From: UBA1731 sp964567665
Lineage (GTDB): Bacteria; Verrucomicrobiota; Kiritimatiellia; RFP12; UBA1067
Reading direction: 5' to 3'
Assembly: GCA_964567665.1 (NCBI GenBank)
Contig: CAZMNN010000008.1
Span: 19,324-83,323, forward strand
DNA length: 64,000 bases
The number at the start of each line of letters is the position of its first letter. The first letter of the stretch is position 1. Positions 52,579 through 59,950 of this stretch are shown here, one piece after another. The translations under genes and the position numbers were made by a program. The notes under the pieces are model-generated. The model was given only the letters and a program-made list of their open reading frames with translations. It was not told the DNA's origin and ran no database searches.

Positions 52579-53966
52579 GGCTTCTTCTCCAAAACCTCCC
52601 AATGTCCGGTCTTCGGCGGCCCGACACGGCGAATTCGCAAATCCACCTGAAGTTTCTTCAGCTGCGAGGCAACAGTTCGTGGAGAAACATGCAGGATATC
52701 CGCCAATTCGTTCTTTGTGATGAATGGATCTGCTCTCATGTTTTGCACGATTTGCAAAGACAGCGAATCTTGACTGTGGATGTTTACAGTGCAGCCAATA
52801 TCGACATCCATGGGATTTACGGTGCAAGAATTTCCAGTTATCTTTAGGAATTCATCGGCTTTTGTGCCGAATTCAAGAATTTGAGCGATTCGTTTCTGTG
52901 TAAAGTCTTCAATTCGCTCCAAACGTTCAGCAGGAAGGTTGTAACGCCTGTGACGGCGGAAACGGAAACCATGCAAACGCCGAACACGCGCAATCTGTTC
53001 ATCGGAAAGCGATGGCCCGTGAAATTTCAACCAATCGGTGTAAAGGGCCGGTCGGACACGGCTGACGAACCGTCTGAGATCATCAAACTCGTTGAATGCG
53101 CCGCCTGGCTGCCATGTTGCCAAGGAGAATAGTCCATAACCGTTGTCAAAGACAGGTGCCGCGCCAACAATTTCGTTCGTGTCATTGTCAACGAGATAAC
53201 CGAAATTACCCATATGACGATCCGTATTAAAGATTACGGCATCCAGCAAAAATATATCGGCAAAACGCAGATCCTTCAAGGCCTCCTCACGCGAAAGGAG
53301 TCGTCCAGCAGGAAGATACCCATACTTGTCGCTCGTGAAGAGCGGACATGTTGAACACAATCGTCCCTTGAACATCGACAGCCCATATGGAACAAAGTCG
53401 ATTCCCATCGCCTCGGCCAATTGCGCAGCGTAAAACTCAGAATATGGCTCAAAACCAGCGTTCAAGGCGCCTGTCGTACCTGACTTGTAGAGTTCGACAC
53501 CTCCCACCCTGCGACGCCAGCACTTCGCAAGCATGCCATTCGTCGTCAATTCCGGCGAAGATGTCCATGCTTCTGAAATGCCTGGGCCAACCCCTGTGAA
53601 CGCAATTGACGCAATGATGTCGGAAAAGCGGTTTTCGTAGAGGTTGTAATCTTTCCATCGTCCATCAAATCCATCCTCAACCACCCAAAAGACATCGTTA
53701 AGCGAGAGGCCTCGGCAGATGCGGATAATTCCCCGCAAATCATGCGCATTCAATCCCAACCGTGCCAAGAGATCTTCAATGTAGGCGCGGTGCTTCGGCA
53801 CGACGCGATGCTTCAGCCAGCGCCAAAGGCCCTCGTCCGTCGCCTCGCCGTGCATATCGAGAGGAAGAAAGCGCGAAGCCGCATCGTTCACCGAGACAAT
53901 GCGGACACCTTGCGGTTCGAGCCAGTCGAACCGCAGAACTTCCGTGTCTCGATGCTTCAGAACCAT
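52575..53966 (-). CDS. HipA-like kinase fused to a C-terminal winged helix, inside the rnf operon
   Basis: 463 residues. The HipA-type kinase core spans about 150-370: VELYKSGTTGA (nucleotide loop), ASEFYAAQL-like helix (EFYAAQLAEAMGIDFVPYG), catalytic FNTDRHMGNFGYLVDND, and the metal-binding APVFDNGYGLF. The N-terminal 130 residues match the small domain of clostridial HipA-like proteins (KHRAYIEDLLARLGL, GLSLNDVFWV). From about 395 a winged helix follows (ITKNELADILHVSPRTVASQ, then RIRRVGPPKTGHWEV), the kind usually found at the end of Fic and AlbA_2 proteins. Its ATG touches the rnfB TAA and its TGA overlaps the rnfC ATG. Hand counts give 42-43% GC in two 60-base lines here against 67% in one rnfC line, so it looks acquired. 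Confidence 0.8.
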   Translation of the reverse strand: MVLKHRDTEVLRFDWLEPQGVRIVSVNDAASRFLPLDMHGEATDEGLWRWLKHRVVPKHRAYIEDLLARLGLNAHDLRGIIRICRGLSLNDVFWVVEDGFDGRWKDYNLYENRFSDIIASIAFTGVGPGISEAWTSSPELTTNGMLAKCWRRRVGGVELYKSGTTGALNAGFEPYSEFYAAQLAEAMGIDFVPYGLSMFKGRLCSTCPLFTSDKYGYLPAGRLLSREEALKDLRFADIFLLDAVIFNTDRHMGNFGYLVDNDTNEIVGAAPVFDNGYGLFSLATWQPGGAFNEFDDLRRFVSRVRPALYTDWLKFHGPSLSDEQIARVRRLHGFRFRRHRRYNLPAERLERIEDFTQKRIAQILEFGTKADEFLKITGNSCTVNPMDVDIGCTVNIHSQDSLSLQIVQNMRADPFITKNELADILHVSPRTVASQLKKLQVDLRIRRVGPPKTGHWEVLEKKP

Positions 53967-54874
53967 TTAGTGTCCAGTCCCGAAATGGGGATCCACGGAT
54001 ATGCACTTCGCCGGACACTTCGCGGCAAGCTGCTCATCCGTCGGCGGATTCGCGTAGTTCACCTTGGCAAGGAATCCCGAAAAGGCGAAATGCCCCGCTT
54101 CCTTGCCGCCGGAATTCTTCTCACAGAGATGACAGCCGATGCAGCCGACGCCGCAGACTTTGCGGACGGACGGCCCCTTGTCGGGATTGGCGCACAGCAC
54201 ATGGATCGTGGCCTTCGCCGGCACAAGCTCGATGAGGTGTCGAGGGCAAACAGCCACGCACTTGCCGCAACCGATGCAGAGACGCTTGTCGACCTTGGCC
54301 AGTCCGTCCACTATCGATATCGCGTGTTTGGGACAGGCATTTGCGCAGGCGCCGTAGCCGAGGCAACCGTAGGCACAGCCCTTGTCGCCGCCGGCCGTCG
54401 CCGCCGCGACGCCGCAGTCGCAGATGCCGNNNNNNNNNNNNNNNNNNNNNNNNNNNNNNNNNNNNNNNNNNNNNNNNNNNNNNNNNNNNNNNNNNNNNNN
54501 NNNNNNNNNNNNNNNNNGTAGTCGCCGACGCGAATCGTCTCCGACCGCGTCCCGCAGCACCGGACGAGCGCAACGCGCCTTTCGACGGCAGCGGCGGACA
54601 CACCGAGGATCTTGGCCACCTCAGCGGCACAGGCCTCGCCGCCCGCCGCGCAGGCGCCGTTCGCCGCCGTTCCGGCGACAAGCGCACGCGCATAGCCGTC
54701 GCATCCCGCAAAGCCGCAGCCGCCGCAGTTCGCGCCGGGCAGCGCCGCAGTTATTAGACCTATGCGAGGATCTTCCTGTACAGAAAGATACCTGTCGGCA
54801 ACGCCAAGCGCAAGAGCGGACACCGCACCCACCACTGCAACGACGCCAACCGCAACGCAGATAGCAACAACCAT
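53967..54874 (-). CDS. rnfB: Rnf complex ferredoxin-type subunit RnfB, interrupted by an assembly gap
   Basis: ATG at 54874 with GGAGGGG just upstream. N-terminal membrane helix (VVAICVAVGVVAVVGAVSAL), then the CxxCxxxxC cluster motif GANCGGCGFAGCDGYARALV (4Fe-4S domain of RnfB). After the gap come GICDCGVAAATAGGDKGCAY, GCLGYGACANACPKHAIS, CIGCGKCVAVCPRHLIEL and a third cluster motif, CIGCHLCEKNSGG. The part before and the part after the N run are in different frames at the given gap size. That is an assembly matter, not a true frameshift: both halves are intact and meet family expectations. Confidence 0.9.
54430..54517. other. Assembly gap (88 N) inside rnfB
   Basis: All bases are N. In RnfB proteins the residues before the gap (RVGDY) and after it (GICDC) normally stand about one residue apart (DYxGIxDC), so the true missing sequence is probably only a few bases and the N count is a placeholder. 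Confidence 0.95.
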
Positions 54875-54920
54875 CAAACCCCTCCTCTCACTGTTCGCAC
54901 ACGCCTTTGCAGAAACGTCA

Positions 54921-55505
54921 TCAATACGGCGTCTTCACAAGTCCGCTGAAGCCCATGAACGCAAGGCTCAGCAATCCGGCCGTGACGAGCGCAAGCGCCA
55001 CTCCCCTGAAGCATCGCGGCGGATCGGCGTGGGCAAGCTTCTCGCGTATGCCCGAAAAGATCAGCAGTGCGACGCCAAAGCCAAGCGCGGCGGCAAACGA
55101 AAAGAGCACACTCTCAAGGAACGGAGTGCCGTTCTTCTGGTTGAGTTCGGCGACGCCAAGCACCGCGCAGTTTGTTGTGATGAGCGGCAGAAAAATGCCG
55201 AGGGCGGAATGCAGCGATGGCAGAAACCTCTTCATCGCGATGTCTATGAACTGCACAAGCGCGGCTATCACAAGGATGAACACGAGCGTGTGTATGTAGC
55301 CAAGGTCAAGCGGCTGCAGGAGACAGTGATCAAGCAGCCACGTCACGGCGGAGGCGATCGTCATCACGAAGATAACCGCCCCCGACATTCCGACTGCGGT
55401 CTCGGTTTTCTTTGAAACGCCAAGAAAAGGACAGCACCCAAGAAAGCGGCTCAGAACAAAGTTGTTCACAAGCACGGCACCGATGACTATGACCAGATAA
55501 CGCAT
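54921..55505 (-). CDS. rnfA: Rnf complex membrane subunit RnfA
   Basis: 194 residues, usual length; six hydrophobic segments. The N-terminus MRYLVIVIGAVLVNNFVLSR and FLGCCPFLGVSKKTE are the RnfA/NqrE signature, and LPLITTNCAVLGVAELNQKN is the second conserved block with the Cys that binds the intramembrane 2Fe-2S cluster. It is the first gene of the operon rnfA-rnfB-(HipA-like)-rnfC-rnfD. TATAAT lies 9 bases upstream of the ATG. Confidence 0.96.
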   Translation of the reverse strand: MRYLVIVIGAVLVNNFVLSRFLGCCPFLGVSKKTETAVGMSGAVIFVMTIASAVTWLLDHCLLQPLDLGYIHTLVFILVIAALVQFIDIAMKRFLPSLHSALGIFLPLITTNCAVLGVAELNQKNGTPFLESVLFSFAAALGFGVALLIFSGIREKLAHADPPRCFRGVALALVTAGLLSLAFMGFSGLVKTPY

Positions 55506-55514
55506 ATTCCGCGC

Positions 55515-55520
55515 ATTATA
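55515..55520 (-). promoter_or_regulatory. Extended -10 box of the rnf operon (leaderless or nearly so)
   Basis: Minus-strand GTATGA-TATAAT, 9 bases from the rnfA ATG. TTGACA lies upstream, but only 13 bases away, which is too close for a standard promoter; the extended -10 (TGA-TATAAT) probably carries it. Confidence 0.6.
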
Positions 55521-55587
55521 TCATACTCTTCAATGTCAAGGTGCGCACATCGTGGCATCCAACCTGATTTGTCACTTGTCAAGGTAA

Positions 55588-55608
55588 ATGCGACCTCCAT
55601 AGTCGCAT
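55588..55608. repeat. Small perfect hairpin upstream of the rnf promoter
   Basis: ATGCGAC (55588-55594) pairs with GTCGCAT (55602-55608) around a 7-base loop. It could be an operator or a piece of the 3' end of the nucleoside hydrolase transcript. No neighbouring T run. Confidence 0.3.
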
Positions 55609-55663
55609 CCACATTCTACTTCTTCCGTCCTTGCATGGTGCGTACGACGGGAACAGCTCGTCG

Positions 55664-55682
55664 AAAATCGACTAAGTAGTCG
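55664..55682 (-). terminator. Possible terminator of the nucleoside hydrolase gene
   Basis: In the minus direction CGACTA-CT-TAGTCG (55669-55682) is followed by ATTTTCG. The stem is short (6 bp), so the call is tentative; it lies 18 bases past the stop codon. Confidence 0.4.
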
Positions 55683-55699
55683 TCTTCATGACCGGCCGC

Positions 55700-56716
55700 T
55701 CACTTTTTGACGGCCGCCGGACGGCGGATCATCAACTCGTCGATGATGCGTCCGACTTCAGCCTGTGGCGTCTTCACCGTCAGTATGTAGTGCCGACCGT
55801 TCGGATCCGTCTCCCAGTGGTTGTCGCCCTTCGCGTTCGCAATTGAGAACCAGCCGCGCTCCGTGCCGAAGTAGCGGTCAAACCCGCGAACCGCCGCGAG
55901 CACCGTCACCTGATCCCACGCCGGACGCCCGCACGTGGCCTCATCGAACACGGGCAGTGCGCGCTTGAAGACGTCGCGGACGGGATTGACGGCATCCGTC
56001 AGCTTCGACGCAGGCACACCGCACTTCACCGCTGCACCGTAGTTGAAGTCGAGGAAGTAGACGGGTGTGGGCCAGTCGCGCAGAACGATTTTTGACGACT
56101 CGGCGTCGCGGCCGGAATTGTACTCCCACCCGTCCTTGTAGCGGCAGGCCATCGCATACCAAACCTTGACCTTCTTCGCGACGAGAGCCTTGCCGTCCAG
56201 CGGGGAGATCGCGTCGCCTTTCGTCTCCAGAAGACGGCGAAGGTTCGTGAGAAAGCCGACGGAGACAATCGTGACGGAATTGTCTAACTGCGATGCGAGA
56301 ATCCGGCGATAGGTTTCATTCGCGTCCGGAGCCATGTCGCTCGACGGATGCCGGACGGCGGGATGGCTCTTCGCGAAGTCCGCGTAGATTTTGTAAATGG
56401 CCGAGTCTACGACCTTCGGTTCCTGATATGCGCCGACGCCGATCTCCTTCGGCGCACCCACGGGGAGCGATGCGCGGCCGTAGAAGTCGTTGAGAACTTC
56501 GACCATGGCGAGGGACGGAGCGCCCCGTGTGCAGACGACAGTGCCGAGAATCTCGCACTCGCCGGCATCCGCCAGCGCGTGAAGGACGGCCAGCGCACCC
56601 ACGTCGTCGTAGTCCGTATACATGTCCGTGTCGAAAATGATCTTCGGACCGGCGGCACAACACACAGCCGATGCCATCCATGCTCCGGACACAACAGCAA
56701 GCAGTTTCTTTTTCAT
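55700..56716 (-). CDS. Exported inosine-uridine-type nucleoside hydrolase
   Basis: 338 residues with a signal peptide (MKKKLLAVVSGAWMASAVCC, cut near CAAG). The ribonucleoside-hydrolase calcium site IIFDTDMYTDYDDVGALAVL is complete in its Asp residues, and VSVGFLTNLRRLLET matches a second conserved block. Family members split the N-glycosidic bond of nucleosides. The exported forms in gut bacteria form a large, poorly characterised subgroup, so the substrate is uncertain. TATAAT lies 6 bases from the ATG (leaderless). It stands alone between the rnf operon and the LamG/glycosidase gene. Confidence 0.88.
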   Translation of the reverse strand: MKKKLLAVVSGAWMASAVCCAAGPKIIFDTDMYTDYDDVGALAVLHALADAGECEILGTVVCTRGAPSLAMVEVLNDFYGRASLPVGAPKEIGVGAYQEPKVVDSAIYKIYADFAKSHPAVRHPSSDMAPDANETYRRILASQLDNSVTIVSVGFLTNLRRLLETKGDAISPLDGKALVAKKVKVWYAMACRYKDGWEYNSGRDAESSKIVLRDWPTPVYFLDFNYGAAVKCGVPASKLTDAVNPVRDVFKRALPVFDEATCGRPAWDQVTVLAAVRGFDRYFGTERGWFSIANAKGDNHWETDPNGRHYILTVKTPQAEVGRIIDELMIRRPAAVKK

Positions 56717-56722
56717 GCCGCC

Positions 56723-56751
56723 ATTATACGGCAGTCGGCCGTGTGGTGCAA
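56723..56751 (-). promoter_or_regulatory. Promoter of the nucleoside hydrolase gene (leaderless)
   Basis: Minus-strand TTGCAC (56746-56751), 17-base spacer, TATAAT (56723-56728), then 6 bases (GGCGGC) to the ATG at 56716. The cleanest leaderless promoter in the window. Confidence 0.75.
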
Positions 56752-56788
56752 GCGGACAGGAAGAAAAAACATGGAGGAAACAGTGTCT

Positions 56789-59700
56789 TCACCGTCTTTG
56801 CACAGCAAAGGCGCGAAACTCGTACGGCTGAAGCGTCAACGTTATGCCGCATTGACGCCATTCGGACGCCGTCTCGCCGGTCGCAAGGTCGACCGCAGGC
56901 GAATCCGCCGCCGGAAGCGTCACATTTGCCGTTTCCCCTCCCGCATTGACGGCATACGTCCAGACGCATCCGCCCTCTGCGTAGCGGCGCACCTTCACGT
57001 CCGTCGTGGAACATTCTGGGACATCCGCAAACTTCCTGCGCGGCAGCGCGGTGAACGCCTTTGCGAACGGCGCAAGCAGCGGCTCCTGTCCGTACGTGCC
57101 CATCAGGAATCCGCCGCGTGTTATGCCGAGGATGTCGCCGTAGCGGAACGGCTCGACGTACGCCTTCAGCGCATTCCGCCCAAGCGGGTTTATCGTGCAG
57201 ACGCGCCATGACGTCTCTCTCAGCCACGGGGCCTTGAGCGGACTGCTGCTGCCCATGGCCGACTCCCAATAGTGGTCGTGAATGTTGAGGTGCGGCTCTT
57301 TCGCCGCCGCCAGCGGCTCCCAATACTCCGCAGTGTACGCCTGATTCATGAGTTGCAACGTCTTCGGATCTGTCGATGACTTTCCGTTGAATGCCTGAGG
57401 CCCAACAGGACGGCAACCCTCCCGTATCATCAGGTTCGGGATGTCCGCCAGAAGCCTCACATCAAGCGCACCTTCACGCATCAGCTTTTGCTGAAGGTGC
57501 GGTGTGGCGGGATCCTGCTTTTCATACTCCACAAGTGATTGCACCGTGATGCAGAGCTTGAGATCCGAACGGGCGGCGGCAATCCGCTGCGCCGTCCGCC
57601 GCACCCATGCTGCAAACTGGCGGCAGCGCCAGTCCACCCACGGCTCGTATGCGTTGGCCTTAAGCCATTCGGCGTACTTGCGTCCACGCGCCGGATCGTT
57701 GCGGTCTACCGGCAGACGTATTCCGGTGTCGCGAGAAAAACCGTCTATCATCCAGTCGTTGTATCCGGCGTGTATGGTTCCGAGCCACGGTATGTTGTGC
57801 GCGGAATGGAAGTAGAAGTCTATGCCTTTGAACGACGGATGCGGAAGCCCCTCCCTTACGAATTCATCGACCATTCTGTCGATGAATTCCTGCACATACG
57901 GATGCAATCCGTTGTATGTGGGTGGCTGATGCACCCACTTGGATGCGACTCCTCCATCGTCCGTGATGTCCACGCACGTCCCGTTGAACGTGCCGTTTGT
58001 GGCGGTTAGCGCATTGATTTCATGTTCTGCGGCGTACGGAACGTTGTACAGGTTTATGATCGGCATGAATCCGAATTCCTCCTTGTCGAAACGAGCATAC
58101 CACGCCTCAAGGAATCCGGTCATGTGCGAACGCGAGCTGCTTACGCTGCCTATCTTGCCGTTGTAGAACGATCCGGGATATCCCATGAAGTTCTGTCCGA
58201 TATGCTTCATGTATGCAACAGCCCGGTTGATGAGCAGTTCAAATCCGGGCATGTCCCGGCCCAATCCCGGTATGTTGTAGCACATACCGATGGACGGATC
58301 CTCAAAATACAGTCCGAACAGCCTTCCGCCGCCCGGCGGCTGGGGAACGCCGTTTCCTGCGCGGGACGCAACCGGCAGCGCATCTCCCGCCACGCGGTAC
58401 ACCTTCAGCGATGCAACTGCCGCAGGTTCGCCGTCTTTGAGCGTTCCGACAATTGCGGCGCAATTCGTCGTGCTGGCCCAGTAGAACTGACGCACGGTGT
58501 GCATCTTTCCGGACACCGGCCAGAGAGGACCGCCGGACGCATAGCCGGACTGCAGTTCGTAATGGTAGTGCTGGTTCATGGCCGGCTGAACCAGAACATC
58601 GGCGAAGCGCGGTTTGTCGTCCGGCCATTCCCACTCAAAGCAGTAGAGCGAATCCGGCGCGGGCAGATCCACGCGGACGGCAAAGCGCGAACCGCGCTTT
58701 GGCGCAGTTTCGATGTAGCCCCGCCCGTTGAACGACCGCATCGCAATCGGACTGTTCGTCGCGATGCAATCTGCGGACGGCATCACCCCGAAATCGATTG
58801 CGCAGACCGGAGCAAGGGAAAGATTACCGGATGCCGCATCGTGCGTCGGCTCCGCACCCATCGTCCAGAAATCGGCTTCGACGCCGCTTTTCCCAGATGC
58901 GGACACCACAACACGATAGCGTCCGGGGACAAACCGCACTGCCGGCGATTCCACCATCGCAACGCCGTGCGGCGGCAGTTCGACGATCTTACGTCCAAAC
59001 GCCTTTCCGTCCGGAGCCGTAAACTTCGCCTCGGCGGATACGGCGGCACCAGACCTGTTCGTGACGATGGCAGAGATGCGTCCGTCCTCCGTGGGATGCC
59101 ATGCGAAATGGCGCGTCAGCGACACGGAAAGCGGCTTGTGCGACAGCGCAGCCTTTTCAATCTCCTCTCGCGGAAGAGATTCGCCATATATCTTGAAGTC
59201 ATCAATCCATCCCATGCACGATGCACCGTACTTCTGCTCTCCGCCAACGACAAACCCCTTGAATTCCTGCTGATTAGACCATGATATCTTTCCGTACGGC
59301 GGTTTGAACGGGATGTAGCCGTCACTGCGGCGCTCGTACTCCACTCCGTCCACGTAAAGGTGCATTTCGCCCTTGCCCTTGCCGTGATCCCACGCGATTG
59401 CGATGTGCCGCCATCCGGCATACGGCTCTACCGGTACGCTCTGCCATTCTCCGCCCCCCTTGTCAGTGCCGAACCGGGCCTGCAACCGCCCGCTTTCATG
59501 CAGGACGTGCGTCCAGCCGGTGCCGTTCATCGCATTGCCGACCTTCGGTCTGTCGAACGCAAACAGCGGACGTCTGTCCCGCACCCAGGAGTCCGTATTC
59601 GCATCCGGCCTATACCAAAACATCACCGTTCCGCGCTCCGCATCGACATTCCCCTTAAACGGATAGTGGAGATACCCCGCCCCGCTTCCGAAATGGGCGG

Positions 59701-59884
59701 CCTTTCCGGATATTCCAGGCCCGTATGTGATGTTTCTCGGCGACTCTGTGGGAGCGACCTTCCCGCCATCTGCCCGATCAGCCTCACAGGTGTCCTCAAA
59801 CTTCAGCGTGAACAGCGGCTCGGCGGCATATGCCGTCGCAAGCATGGCTGTCGCCAGCACCGATATCGTGATTTGTCTGCTCAT
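56789..59884 (-). CDS. Secreted LamG-domain protein with a large putative glycosidase region
   Basis: 1031 residues from the ATG at 59884 (MSRQITISVLATAMLATAYA signal peptide). Residues about 22-250 form a LamG/concanavalin-like lectin domain (TVMFWYRPDANTDSWV, AGWRHIAIAWDHG, MHLYVDGVEYERRSDGY, GWIDDFKIYGESLPREEIEK). A beta-sandwich follows, and from about 500 a barrel-like region rich in aromatic and acidic residues (IGQNFMGYPGSFYNGKIGSV, FGFMPIINLYNVPY, GIDFYFHSAHNIPWLGTIHA, EPHLNIHDHYWESAM) that looks like a glycosidase but fits no family I can name. It lies 66 bases after AT5 with no strong promoter of its own, so co-transcription with AT5 is likely. Confidence 0.72.
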   Translation of the reverse strand: MSRQITISVLATAMLATAYAAEPLFTLKFEDTCEADRADGGKVAPTESPRNITYGPGISGKAAHFGSGAGYLHYPFKGNVDAERGTVMFWYRPDANTDSWVRDRRPLFAFDRPKVGNAMNGTGWTHVLHESGRLQARFGTDKGGGEWQSVPVEPYAGWRHIAIAWDHGKGKGEMHLYVDGVEYERRSDGYIPFKPPYGKISWSNQQEFKGFVVGGEQKYGASCMGWIDDFKIYGESLPREEIEKAALSHKPLSVSLTRHFAWHPTEDGRISAIVTNRSGAAVSAEAKFTAPDGKAFGRKIVELPPHGVAMVESPAVRFVPGRYRVVVSASGKSGVEADFWTMGAEPTHDAASGNLSLAPVCAIDFGVMPSADCIATNSPIAMRSFNGRGYIETAPKRGSRFAVRVDLPAPDSLYCFEWEWPDDKPRFADVLVQPAMNQHYHYELQSGYASGGPLWPVSGKMHTVRQFYWASTTNCAAIVGTLKDGEPAAVASLKVYRVAGDALPVASRAGNGVPQPPGGGRLFGLYFEDPSIGMCYNIPGLGRDMPGFELLINRAVAYMKHIGQNFMGYPGSFYNGKIGSVSSSRSHMTGFLEAWYARFDKEEFGFMPIINLYNVPYAAEHEINALTATNGTFNGTCVDITDDGGVASKWVHQPPTYNGLHPYVQEFIDRMVDEFVREGLPHPSFKGIDFYFHSAHNIPWLGTIHAGYNDWMIDGFSRDTGIRLPVDRNDPARGRKYAEWLKANAYEPWVDWRCRQFAAWVRRTAQRIAAARSDLKLCITVQSLVEYEKQDPATPHLQQKLMREGALDVRLLADIPNLMIREGCRPVGPQAFNGKSSTDPKTLQLMNQAYTAEYWEPLAAAKEPHLNIHDHYWESAMGSSSPLKAPWLRETSWRVCTINPLGRNALKAYVEPFRYGDILGITRGGFLMGTYGQEPLLAPFAKAFTALPRRKFADVPECSTTDVKVRRYAEGGCVWTYAVNAGGETANVTLPAADSPAVDLATGETASEWRQCGITLTLQPYEFRAFAVQRR

Positions 59885-59950
59885 GGTTCGTCTTCGTTTG
59901 TCCGTTGATTGATGTATTATGCGGAAAGATGTCATGCAAATCTGCGCGAC

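Noticed and set aside
53967..54874. Frameshift or pseudogene in rnfB
   Set aside because: The frame change coincides with the N run; both coding parts are intact and carry all cluster-binding cysteines.
55507..55540. TTGACA upstream of rnfA as a standard -35 box
   Set aside because: It is only 13 bases from TATAAT, too close for sigma-70 type contact; an extended -10 promoter is more likely.
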